Assembly: GCA_002698425.1 (NCBI GenBank)
Contig: NZXU01000102.1
Location: 19,612-70,136 of the forward strand
Length of the DNA stretch: 50,525 nt
Reading direction: 5' to 3'
From: Ahrensia sp.
Lineage (GTDB): Bacteria > Pseudomonadota > Alphaproteobacteria > Rhizobiales > Rhizobiaceae
The notes under the pieces: model-generated
Databases searched by the model: none
What the model saw: the letters and a program-made list of their open reading frames with translations, nothing else
Told to the model about the DNA's origin: nothing
Made by a program: the position numbers and the translations under genes
In this document: positions 34,067 to 41,764 of the stretch, piece by piece
How the letters are laid out: each line of letters starts with the position of its first letter
How positions within the stretch are numbered: position 1 is the stretch's first letter

Positions 34067-35166
34067 TCCGCCGCCTCCGGCATGCTCTCCTGAATATCGC
34101 GCCGCGCCGCGTGTTCGCCGCGCATGCGCCGGACGAGGTCGAGCTCCGCCTGGAAGTCGACATAGTGCGGCAGCTTCAGATGCTCGACGAAGCCGGTCGC
34201 CTGCACATTGTCCGAATGCGAGATGACGAATTCCTGGTCCTGCGCCGGCGCGACGATGTCCTCGCCGAGTTCCGAGGCGCGCAGCGCCCGGTCGCACAGC
34301 GACATCGCCATCGCCTTCCTCTCCGACTGACCGAAGACGAGGCCGTAACCGCGGGTAAATTGCGGCGGCACCTTGGCCGAGCCGGCGAACTGGGTGACCA
34401 TCTGGCACTCGGTCACCTGGATGCGGCCGAGCGTAACGGCGAAGCCCAGTTCCGGCACGTCGAGCTTCACCTCGACCTCGCCTATGCGGATCTCGCCGAC
34501 GAAGGGATGCGTGCGGGCGTAGCCGCGCTGCGTCGAATAGCCGAGCGCCAGCAGGAAACCCTCGTCGCCGCGCGCCAGCGCCTGCAGCCGCGTATCGCGC
34601 TCCATCGGGAATTCCATCGGCGTGCGCGTCAGGTCGCCGATCTCCTCGCCCGGCACGTCGCCGTCATCCTCGATCAGCCCTTCCTGTGCGAGGATATCGG
34701 AGACGCGCATGACCTTCGCGTCGTCGCCTTCTCGGATCTCCGGCTCGTCGACCTCGCCGTCGCGGCCAAGCGACGGATCGAGCAGGCGATGCGTATAGTC
34801 GAAGGTCGGCCCGAGCATCTGTCCGCCCGGCAGATCCTTGTAGGTCGCCGAGACACGCCGCTCGACCTGCATGGCGGCGGTGTCGATCGGCACGGAATAG
34901 CCGAAGCGCGGCAGCGTCGTGCGATAGGCGCGCAGCAGGAAGATCGCCTCGATCAGGTCGCCCCGCGCCTGCTTGATGGCGAGCGCGGCGAGTTCCCGGT
35001 CATAGACCGAGCCTTCCGCCATCACCCGGTCGCAGGCGAGCGCCAGCTGTTCGGCGATCTGCGCAAGCGTCAGCGACGGCAACGAACGGTCGCCGCGCCG
35101 CCGGTCGGCGAGCAGCCTGTGCGCATTGGAAATGGCGGCCTCGCCGCCCTTGACCGCGACATACAT
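34063..35166 (-). CDS. phnI: C-P lyase core subunit PhnI
   Basis: Nucleosidase subunit of the C-P lyase core, 367 residues. With PhnGHL it displaces adenine from ATP by a phosphonate. MYVAVKGGEAAISNAHRLLADRRRG is the standard N-terminus; QTRGYARTHPFVGEIR-like GYSTQRGYARTHPFVGEIRIG, the SHSDNVQATGFVEHLKLPHYVDFQAELDLVRR C-terminal region and FGQSERKAMAM are characteristic. ATG 35166 begins just after the phnH stop; the ATG of the longer frame is not used by the family. Confidence 0.95.
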   Translation of the reverse strand: MYVAVKGGEAAISNAHRLLADRRRGDRSLPSLTLAQIAEQLALACDRVMAEGSVYDRELAALAIKQARGDLIEAIFLLRAYRTTLPRFGYSVPIDTAAMQVERRVSATYKDLPGGQMLGPTFDYTHRLLDPSLGRDGEVDEPEIREGDDAKVMRVSDILAQEGLIEDDGDVPGEEIGDLTRTPMEFPMERDTRLQALARGDEGFLLALGYSTQRGYARTHPFVGEIRIGEVEVKLDVPELGFAVTLGRIQVTECQMVTQFAGSAKVPPQFTRGYGLVFGQSERKAMAMSLCDRALRASELGEDIVAPAQDQEFVISHSDNVQATGFVEHLKLPHYVDFQAELDLVRRMRGEHAARRDIQESMPEAAE

Positions 35167-35167
35167 G

Positions 35168-35779
35168 TCAGTTCTCCCCTTCGCCGATGCGCACCGTGCG
35201 CGGCAGGCAGGCGACCGCATCGGGCGTCGCCAGGACCATGTCGATGCCGCGCGGATAAAGCGCGTTGTTCTCGCGCCACTGCATGTCGAAATGACCGGGC
35301 ATGGGGCGCGGCGCGATGGTCTGCGTGTCCTTGATGCCCGGACCGCGTAGGGTCAGGACCGGTCCGTTCGTCAGCGAGTCCACCTGCAGGATCAGGGTCG
35401 TCGACCGGTCCGGATATTCCTGCGTGCCGAGCGCGAAACTGGAAAGCGACGGCAGCGCGGCCGCATTGACGGCGATGGCGAAGGTGGCTTCCGACGGCAG
35501 CTTCGCCAGCGGCGCGCCGGTCTGGAAGGAAAGCCAGCCTTTCACCGCGTCGTCGCGCGCGAGATCCTGCCCGAGCCATACCGGCGTATCGGCGTCGGCG
35601 AGCGTCAGCACGACCGCGGCAGCCGCTACGTTGAGCGGCGCCGGCGGACGCAAAGCGGTATCGATCGCCTGCACAGTGCCCGGCCGCGCCATTGCATCCA
35701 TGACCGCACGGAAAACGGATTGCGAGGCAAAGACGGGATCGGCAAAGCCGCCCTCGACGATGTGTGCGCCAGCCGCCAT
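35168..35779 (-). CDS. phnH: C-P lyase core subunit PhnH
   Basis: A 203-residue subunit of the PhnGHIJ complex with a fold related to PLP transferases but without cofactor. GGFADPVFASQSVFRAVMDAMARPGTV at the N-terminus, RGPGIKDT and the C-terminal PRTVRIGEG are typical. It overlaps phnG at its start (ATGA) and ends one base before phnI, consistent with stoichiometric expression of the core subunits. Confidence 0.94.
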   Translation of the reverse strand: MAAGAHIVEGGFADPVFASQSVFRAVMDAMARPGTVQAIDTALRPPAPLNVAAAAVVLTLADADTPVWLGQDLARDDAVKGWLSFQTGAPLAKLPSEATFAIAVNAAALPSLSSFALGTQEYPDRSTTLILQVDSLTNGPVLTLRGPGIKDTQTIAPRPMPGHFDMQWRENNALYPRGIDMVLATPDAVACLPRTVRIGEGEN

Positions 35780-36243
35780 CAGTCCTCTCCCCTGACCATG
35801 GTGAAGAAATCGACCTTCGTCGCCGCGGTCTCGGCGCGGCGTTTTGCATCGCGCTCGGCCATCGTCGCCTTCAGCGGCGCGACGATCTCCGCCTCGATTT
35901 TCGATTCCATTTCAGGCTCTTGCGCCAATGCGTCGAGTATGGCGATGAGCTTGACCTTGCGCCGGTCGCGGCCGAGCGCGATGGCGTGGCCGACCGCGCC
36001 GTTTTCGAGCCGCACCGTTGCGCGCGTCACCGTCGCCTCGCCGAAATTGAACGGCGCGCCGCCGCCGCCCATGCGGCCGCGCAACGCCACCAGCCCGGTC
36101 TCCGGGCCGCGCACCATCTCGCAGGCCGGGTCGATCCCGAGCCGCGCCCACAAGTCGAGGAGGTCCGCGCCACTGGCGCAGGCGAGCGCCGAAAGCCGCT
36201 CCTGCCGCGCATTGAAGGTTACACTGTCAGAGGTTTCCGTCAT
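35779..36243 (-). CDS. phnG: C-P lyase core subunit PhnG
   Basis: First gene of the core operon, 154 residues. ARQERLSALACASGADLLDLWARLG and RGPETGLVALRGRMGGGGAPFNFGEATVTRATVRL (the conserved glycine-rich block) with VGHAIALGRDRRKVKLIAILDAL match PhnG. ATG 36243 is preferred over a GTG-type extension to 36285, which would run through the operator palindrome. Upstream lie the candidate PhnF operator and PHO-like repeat. Confidence 0.93.
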   Translation of the reverse strand: MTETSDSVTFNARQERLSALACASGADLLDLWARLGIDPACEMVRGPETGLVALRGRMGGGGAPFNFGEATVTRATVRLENGAVGHAIALGRDRRKVKLIAILDALAQEPEMESKIEAEIVAPLKATMAERDAKRRAETAATKVDFFTMVRGED

Positions 36244-36265
36244 CGCCTGTCCGAAGGATACATAT

Positions 36266-36285
36266 TTGTCTATTGTTATAGACAA
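36266..36285. promoter_or_regulatory. candidate PhnF operator
   Basis: TTGTCTAT and ATAGACAA form a perfect 8-bp inverted repeat around TGTT. The site is 23 bases upstream of phnG and 68 bases from phnF. HutC-type GntR regulators bind such TnTAnA-like palindromes near their own gene. Assignment to PhnF is by position. Confidence 0.65.
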
Positions 36286-36315
36286 CCAAACATATTATCG
36301 TCCTATCCGTCGCCG

Positions 36316-36333
36316 GTGACAAGAGTGTGACAA
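36316..36333 (-). promoter_or_regulatory. PHO-box-like direct repeat upstream of phnG
   Basis: On the minus strand TTGTCAC-ACTC-TTGTCAC is an exact 7-base repeat with 11-base period, matching the CTGTCAT-N4-CTGTCAT PHO box at 10 of 14 positions. It points towards phnG and lies 73 bases before its ATG. Confidence 0.5.
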
Positions 36334-36352
36334 GTCGAGAAGAGGGCAGGAT

Positions 36353-37090
36353 TTGACAGGGGCTTTGCTCGAGCGGAAATCCGGCGTGGCGCTGTGGCGC
36401 CAGATCGCCGACCTGATCCGCTCCGAAATCGCGACCGGCGTTGCCAGGCAGGACGGCAGGCTGCCGCCGGAGATGGAACTGGCCAAACGCTACGGCGTGA
36501 ACCGGCATACCGTCCGCTCCGCCATCGCCGCGCTGGAGCAGGAAGGCGTGCTGCGCTCCGAACAGGGCCGCGGCACTTTCATCCGCCGCCGCAAGCGGCT
36601 GAGCTACCCGATCGCCAGACGCACCCGCTTTTCCGCCGGGCTCGGCAATCAGGCCGGATCGACCCGTACGCGCCTGCTCGACAGCGGCGAAGAACAGGCA
36701 TCCGAAACAGTCGCCGAAGCGCTCCACATCGCGCCGGGCGATCCGGTGATCCGCCTCGACACCGTCAGCGAGGCCGATGGCGTGCCCGTCTCGCGCGCAA
36801 CCTCCTGGTTCGACGCGAACCGCTTCGCCGGCATCGACAAGGCCTTCGGGGAACACGCATCGATCACCAAGGCGCTCGCCTCATGCGGGGTGACGGATTA
36901 TGTGCGCAAATCGACGGTGATCGAGGCGCGGCACGCCTCCGCCGAGGATATCGGGTTGCTGCGCCTGTCGGCCGGCGCGATCGTGCTGGTGACGCGTGCG
37001 GTCAACGCGGATGCCGACGGCAATCCGATCCAGTATGCCGAGAGCCGCTTTGCTGCGGACCGGGTGGAACTGAAGATCGAGACCGACTGA
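36353..37090 (+). CDS. phnF: GntR/HutC-family phosphonate regulator PhnF
   Basis: A 245-residue regulator divergent from phnG. The N-terminal GntR winged HTH (LWRQIADLIRSEIATG, LPPEMELAKRYGVNRHTVRSAIAALEQEGVLRSEQGRGTFI) is followed by a UTRA ligand domain (about 90-240; ARRTRFSAGLGNQAG, VIRLDTVSEADGVPVSRATSWF, PIQYAESRFAADRVEL). The first in-frame start is TTG 36353 with GAGGGCAGGA upstream; TTG 36365 is an alternative. It probably represses phnGHIJKL; the ligand is unknown. Confidence 0.88.
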   Translation: MTGALLERKSGVALWRQIADLIRSEIATGVARQDGRLPPEMELAKRYGVNRHTVRSAIAALEQEGVLRSEQGRGTFIRRRKRLSYPIARRTRFSAGLGNQAGSTRTRLLDSGEEQASETVAEALHIAPGDPVIRLDTVSEADGVPVSRATSWFDANRFAGIDKAFGEHASITKALASCGVTDYVRKSTVIEARHASAEDIGLLRLSAGAIVLVTRAVNADADGNPIQYAESRFAADRVELKIETD

Positions 37091-37113
37091 GGGCCGGCTG
37101 AACACGGGACCGC

Positions 37114-37626
37114 TCAGAGCGCTGCGAGAGCCTTCCGATGCAGCTCCGCCGATTTCGCTCCGAAGCAACAGAAGGTGACCTGCTCGATCCCCGGAAGCTC
37201 CTCCAGTGCCTCGGCGACCGTGGCGACCGCGATCCCTGCCGCCTCTTCCGCCGGATAGCCGTAAACGCCGGTGGAGATCGCTGGGAAAGCGATGGTCTTG
37301 CAATTACTTGCGGCGGCCAGCTGAATCGAATTGCGATAGCAGGACGCAAGCAGCTCCGCCTCGCCCTCGCCGCCGCCATGCCAGACCGGCCCGACCGTGT
37401 GGATCACGAAGCGCGCCGGCAGATCATAGCCCCCGGTGATCTTCGCCTGTCCGGTCTCGCAGCCGCCGAGCGTCCGGCATTCGGCCAGAAGCTCCGGCCC
37501 CGCCGCGCGGTGGATCGCCCCGTCGACGCCTCCCCCGCCCAGCAGCGATGAATTCGCCGCATTGACGATGGCGTCGACGGCAAGCGTAGTGATGTCGGCC
37601 TCGATGACGGTCAGACGTTGTTTCAA
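37114..37626 (-). CDS. macro-domain protein (O-acetyl-ADP-ribose deacetylase family)
   Basis: A 170-residue single macro domain that binds ADP-ribose and probably removes ADP-ribose esters or O-acetyl-ADP-ribose. Motifs: [30 protein letters not shown] (with the catalytic Asn/Asp), [20 protein letters not shown] and [13 protein letters not shown]. The preferred start is TTG 37626 (reads [12 protein letters not shown]) with GGAG upstream; ATGs further up add residues foreign to the family. It converges on phnF with a 23-base gap and seems unrelated to phosphonate use. Confidence 0.9.
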   Translation of the reverse strand: MKQRLTVIEADITTLAVDAIVNAANSSLLGGGGVDGAIHRAAGPELLAECRTLGGCETGQAKITGGYDLPARFVIHTVGPVWHGGGEGEAELLASCYRNSIQLAAASNCKTIAFPAISTGVYGYPAEEAAGIAVATVAEALEELPGIEQVTFCCFGAKSAELHRKALAAL

Positions 37627-38016
37627 ACTGCAGGCTCCGTTCGGCAGATCAGGAATACGTCCGGCTCGCCATGGCGTATTCTGTCTAAAGACGGCCGGCG
37701 CTCTCTTCAATCTAACAAGCCGCGCCAGCCGGCGGCTAGCCTGCGGATGCCATCGAATGCCCAGCTGCCGCCGGCGTGCCAAGCAGACGTGGTGATGCAA
37801 TCCCGCAACACCGTTTCTTACAGATGTCCGGCACACAGACCTCGCCTTTTTCCTGCCCCGATCGGCACATATCCGCCCTCGCCTGACTGAATGGCCGCCT
37901 GATGACGGGCCGCCGAGATTGGAGACAGACGATGAGATCGCAATCGAGTTCGCACCATTTCGTGCCGGCGCTCGAAGTGCGTCCGGCTGACTGTGTTCCA
38001 ATCAGGTCAAGACACC
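37627..38016. other. 390-base intergenic region, no convincing gene
   Basis: Divergent gap between the macro-domain gene and the PcfJ-family gene. It should hold both promoters. No long-range repeat, RNA or conserved frame was recognised. A short frame beginning at ATG 37932 with GGAG upstream would encode about 45 residues overlapping the PcfJ-like start and is not supported further. Confidence 0.5.
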
Positions 38017-39180
38017 ATGGCACGCTCCATGATCAAGCGTCGGCAAGAGGTCGAGCGCGAACGCATTGAAGCCTTTGAAGCCACGCTCCGGACGGTCTCG
38101 TCCGAAGCGAGGCCGGCGCCCGATTTTGCCCAAGCCCTGAAGGAAGCCAAGCGCGGTTTCGTCAACGACATCATCCGCGATTCCGCCTCCTGGCGTCCGA
38201 AGATGAAGTCCCGCGACCCGGCGCGGCTGCGGCTTGCCGCGGCACGACATCTCTTCGCCCGCTATCCCGTTCCGGCGCCGCTGGAGAATATCTGGCTCGA
38301 CACCGACGGGCTGGACGACGACGAGATCCAGCTGCGTAAGCGCTGGTACATCTTCGTGGCCGGCGGCTGGTCGCTCTACAAGGAGGAGGCAAGGCGGTGG
38401 CTCACCCGCAAGGAAGTCCACTGCTTCCTCAATCCTCCGGGCGATCTCGGATTCGAGGAGGCGATCTGGCAGGCCGTCGCGCGCTCCTACACCGAGGATG
38501 TCGGCGTCGCCCTGCGCATTGCCCGCTCGAAGATCGCACGCACGCCGCGCGAGCAGTTCGCCTTCTGGCGCGAGGTCGCGCGGTTCTTCGCCGTGAACCC
38601 GGTGGGATTGGAGGAGATCAACGATTTCTGCGATTTCCTTGCCGACCGGCGTCGCCGTGACGCGGGCTACAGCCTGACGGGCCGGACGCTCGCTTCCCTG
38701 CGACGGCAGATGGAAGAATGGCATCGCGATGCAACGACGATCGCCCGCATCGAGGCGGTGCGGCGGCGCGCCCTCCTCGATGCGCGACGTCGCGGCGAAC
38801 AGGTCCACGTGTCGCAGGGCGGACGCTGGAAGGGCTCGCCGCTGGCCAACTGGTCCTGGCATCCATCGGAGAAGACTGCGCGTGGGAAGCGGGAGGAATT
38901 CGCCGTGGTTCAATTGCAGAAGGCCGAAGACCTCGTCATGGAAAGCCGCGCCATGCAGCATTGCGTATGGACCTATGCCTCCAAATGCATTTCCGGCCGG
39001 GCTTCGATCTGGTCGCTGCGCCGGCATGCCGACGGGGCGACGAAGCGGCTGCTGACGATCGAACTCGACGCGCAAAACCGGACGGTGCAGGTGCGCGGCT
39101 TCGCCAACCGCCTCGCCCATGCCGACGAACGCAAGATCCTCGAACGCTGGGCCAAGGCGCGCGGCGTCTGGCTGTTCTGA
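38017..39180 (+). CDS. PcfJ-family protein
   Basis: A 387-residue basic protein whose C-terminal third matches the PcfJ pattern: VQLQKAEDLVMESRAMQHCVWTYASKCISGRASIWSLR, then LLTIELDAQNRTVQVRGFANR. The N-terminal two thirds are helical and Arg-rich without a motif I recognise. PcfJ was first named from an enterococcal conjugative plasmid, yet most homologs, like this one, have no known function. ATG 38017 was chosen over 37993; ATG 38029 is possible. A strong hairpin follows the stop. No mobilisation genes are adjacent. Confidence 0.75.
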   Translation: MARSMIKRRQEVERERIEAFEATLRTVSSEARPAPDFAQALKEAKRGFVNDIIRDSASWRPKMKSRDPARLRLAAARHLFARYPVPAPLENIWLDTDGLDDDEIQLRKRWYIFVAGGWSLYKEEARRWLTRKEVHCFLNPPGDLGFEEAIWQAVARSYTEDVGVALRIARSKIARTPREQFAFWREVARFFAVNPVGLEEINDFCDFLADRRRRDAGYSLTGRTLASLRRQMEEWHRDATTIARIEAVRRRALLDARRRGEQVHVSQGGRWKGSPLANWSWHPSEKTARGKREEFAVVQLQKAEDLVMESRAMQHCVWTYASKCISGRASIWSLRRHADGATKRLLTIELDAQNRTVQVRGFANRLAHADERKILERWAKARGVWLF

Positions 39181-39186
39181 AGCGAT

Positions 39187-39213
39187 CCCGCGCGCCATAC
39201 TCCGGCGCGCGGG
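39187..39213. terminator. hairpin after the PcfJ-family gene
   Basis: CCCGCGCGCC and GGCGCGCGGG form a perfect 10-bp stem with a 7-base loop, 6 bases after the stop. The following sequence TCATTTC is only weakly T-rich. Confidence 0.6.
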
Positions 39214-39347
39214 TCATTTCACTTGAATTCCGGATTGGGATGATCGAAGCGCACCATCGTTCCATGCGGCGACCGAATTGCGGTCCGCGGGAAAGACTAT
39301 GGATTCCCGTGACAATCGCGCCTCAAGCAAACCGTGCAACGCAATCG

Positions 39348-40238
39348 TCAATTGGAAATCACAAGCTTGATCTGCCGCTTAAGGGGTGGGTTGCCAAAAA
39401 CCGTCACCTCCAGAAATACGGTCCAGACATTGTTGGGCGGCTGGGCGAGACGAAGTTCATTGCTCAGAACACCCCAATCTCCACGCACAATCCAATGCTT
39501 CGGAAACTGGCTGAAACTGTGCGCGCCGGGCTGCCGGATGGTCAGGTTGTTGGAAGCGTGTTGGAAATTGTCCATCACCTGGGCCTTTATGGAAAGGGTC
39601 GGGAAACGCTGCTGATCCTCCACCGCAATCGCGAAACTTGGCGTCGTCTTGAACCTGTCCATGTTGATTTGCGATGCGATCTGCATGTCCCCATCCGTGC
39701 AAACGGTGCGGTTCATGGGGCAGGTGAACAGAACTACATCAAAGGAGGGCGTCGGCGGCCGGGTACGCGCGTCCTCCTTGCACTTGACGAGATTGACCAC
39801 CAGTACGGATGCCGCGATGGCCAACGCGACGGCGGCGGCGATGGCAACCGAAAGTGCAATCATGCCCGGAATTGCCACCCAGGGCACCGCAGCTCCGAAG
39901 GCGACTGCGACAGACGCAACACCCGCTGTGCCAATCGCGACATCCAGCGCGATGATCGCTTTTCGGGCTTTTGTCAGCCCGGATGTGCACGACACGCGCG
40001 TTCGGGGAAAATTCGTGCTCATGCACGAGACGTAACGGTTCAGATTTTGCACCGCGAACAGGGATGCCGCAGCCGCCCCCGCCAAGGCTACCGTGGCTCC
40101 GGCAATCAGTCCCGGCGAAGCACCGGCACCGAAGAAGGATGCATTCGCGGCAATCGCAAGCCCAACGAGAACGATAGCCGCAACGAGGGCGGTATGAACA
40201 ACCGCCAGGTGAAAACCGATGACTTGCGGGTTGCACAT
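39348..40238 (-). CDS. four-helix membrane protein with soluble C-terminal domain, unrecognised
   Basis: A 296-residue protein. Hydrophobic segments lie at about 9-32, 44-63, 95-119 and 121-150; a loop at 66-93 carries three cysteines-containing motifs (Cys72, Cys84). Residues 155-296 are soluble and contain Cys175 and Cys182. ATG 40238 has GAGGAGG about 10 bases upstream. The DNA is less GC-rich than its neighbours and the gene stands alone between PcfJ-like and isovaleryl-CoA dehydrogenase genes, which hints at acquisition. No family or function is recognised. Confidence 0.65.
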   Translation of the reverse strand: MCNPQVIGFHLAVVHTALVAAIVLVGLAIAANASFFGAGASPGLIAGATVALAGAAAASLFAVQNLNRYVSCMSTNFPRTRVSCTSGLTKARKAIIALDVAIGTAGVASVAVAFGAAVPWVAIPGMIALSVAIAAAVALAIAASVLVVNLVKCKEDARTRPPTPSFDVVLFTCPMNRTVCTDGDMQIASQINMDRFKTTPSFAIAVEDQQRFPTLSIKAQVMDNFQHASNNLTIRQPGAHSFSQFPKHWIVRGDWGVLSNELRLAQPPNNVWTVFLEVTVFGNPPLKRQIKLVISN

Positions 40239-40494
40239 GGATCAGCCGCCTCCTCACTATTCAGCGAGGATAGTACAACGGCCGGAGATTTTCATCTTGA
40301 GATGGAGGTAACGTCAGTTCGAAATGAAATTATTCTATCGAACCACCTCTCATACTTCATCTCTGTGCACGTAATGTAACGGCACTTGTATTCATTCTGG
40401 CCCAGTTGCGCGCAGAGCCGCTGGATAAAGACGCCGCGGATGGATGTCTCCTCACCAAGGCAAACCAGCGTGCCGAACTGTCGCCCCGTGCTGC

Positions 40495-41658
40495 TTACGC
40501 CGTTTCCTGAAACATTTCCCGCCCGATCAGCATACGGCGGATCTCGGACGTGCCCGCACCGATCTCGTAGAGCTTGGCGTCGCGCAGCAGGCGGCCGGTG
40601 GGATAGTCGTTGATATAGCCATTGCCGCCGAGGCACTGGATCGCGTCGAGCGCCACTTGCGTCGCTTTCTCGGCGGCGTAGAGGATGCAGCCGGCGGCGT
40701 CCTTGCGGCTGGTCTCGCCGCGGTCGCAGGCTTGCGCCACTGCGTAGACATAGGCGCGGCAGGCATTCGTGGTCGTGTACATGTCGGCAAGCTTGCCCTG
40801 CATCAGCTGGAACGTGCCGATCGGCTGGCCAAACTGCTCGCGCTCATGCACGTAAGGGACGACGACGTCGAGCGCCGCCGCCATGATGCCGACCGGGCCG
40901 GCGGCCAGCACTACGCGCTCATAGTCGAGCCCGGACATAAGCACATTGACGCCCCTGCCCTCCTCGCCGAGCACATTCTCGAAGGGCACCTCGCAATCCT
41001 CGAACACCAGTTCGCAGGTGTTGGAGCCGCGCATGCCGAGCTTGTCGAGCTTCTGCGCCGTCGTAAAGCCGCTCATGCCCTTCTCGATCAGGAAGGCGGT
41101 GATGCCGCGCGGGCCGGCGTCGGGATCGGTCTTGGCGTAGACGATCAGCGTCCAGGCGTCCGGCCCGTTGGTGATCCACATCTTGTTGCCGTTGAGAACA
41201 TAGCGGTCGTTGCGCTTCTCGGCCCTGAGCTTCATCGACACGACGTCGGAGCCCGCGCCGGGCTCGCTCATGGCGAGCGAGCCGACATGCTCGCCGGAAA
41301 TCAGCTTGGGCAGATATTTCGCCTTCTGATCAGGCGTGCCCCAGCGGCGAAGCTGGTTGACGCATAGATTGGAGTGCGCGCCGTAGGAAAGCCCGACCGA
41401 GGCCGAGGCGCGGCTGATCTCCTCCACCGCGACGCAATGGGCGAGATAGCCCATGGCGGAACCGCCATCCTCCTCGGGCACGGTGATAGCGTGCAAGCCG
41501 AGCGCGCCCATTTTCTCCCAAAGATCCATGGGAAATTCATTGCTTGCGTCGATCTCGGCGGCGCGCGGAGCAATTTCCTCGGCCGCAAAGCGTCGCACCG
41601 TCTCGCGCAACGCATCGATCTCCTCGCCCAATCCAAACCGCATCGTATGATCGAACAT
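40495..41658 (-). CDS. ivd: isovaleryl-CoA dehydrogenase
   Basis: FAD acyl-CoA dehydrogenase of leucine catabolism, 387 residues. [30 protein letters not shown] and [10 protein letters not shown] are typical. The catalytic base is Glu247 in [13 protein letters not shown], the helix-G position used by isovaleryl-CoA dehydrogenases rather than the C-terminal position of other acyl-CoA dehydrogenases. [35 protein letters not shown] closes the active site. ATG 41658 has GGGAGG upstream. The usual methylcrotonyl-CoA carboxylase partners are not in the window. Confidence 0.93.
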   Translation of the reverse strand: MFDHTMRFGLGEEIDALRETVRRFAAEEIAPRAAEIDASNEFPMDLWEKMGALGLHAITVPEEDGGSAMGYLAHCVAVEEISRASASVGLSYGAHSNLCVNQLRRWGTPDQKAKYLPKLISGEHVGSLAMSEPGAGSDVVSMKLRAEKRNDRYVLNGNKMWITNGPDAWTLIVYAKTDPDAGPRGITAFLIEKGMSGFTTAQKLDKLGMRGSNTCELVFEDCEVPFENVLGEEGRGVNVLMSGLDYERVVLAAGPVGIMAAALDVVVPYVHEREQFGQPIGTFQLMQGKLADMYTTTNACRAYVYAVAQACDRGETSRKDAAGCILYAAEKATQVALDAIQCLGGNGYINDYPTGRLLRDAKLYEIGAGTSEIRRMLIGREMFQETA

Positions 41659-41764
41659 TGCCGTTCCTCCCTGCCGCGCCATTTGCATGCCGATAGCGGC
41701 CAAAGGCAAGTCTTGCCAGTGTCATATTTTGAGCGGCCTAATGCCGCTCTGGAAGGAGATTCCC

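Noticed and set aside
37932..38068. Short plus-strand frame with GGAG upstream before the PcfJ-like gene
   Set aside because: About 45 codons, overlaps the PcfJ-like start in another frame, and its second half reads as an out-of-frame shadow.
40292..40636. Minus-strand frame of 114 codons upstream and within the ivd 3' end
   Set aside because: The first half is the shadow of isovaleryl-CoA dehydrogenase and the rest has no recognisable domain or good start; the 256-base gap 40239-40494 is treated as intergenic.
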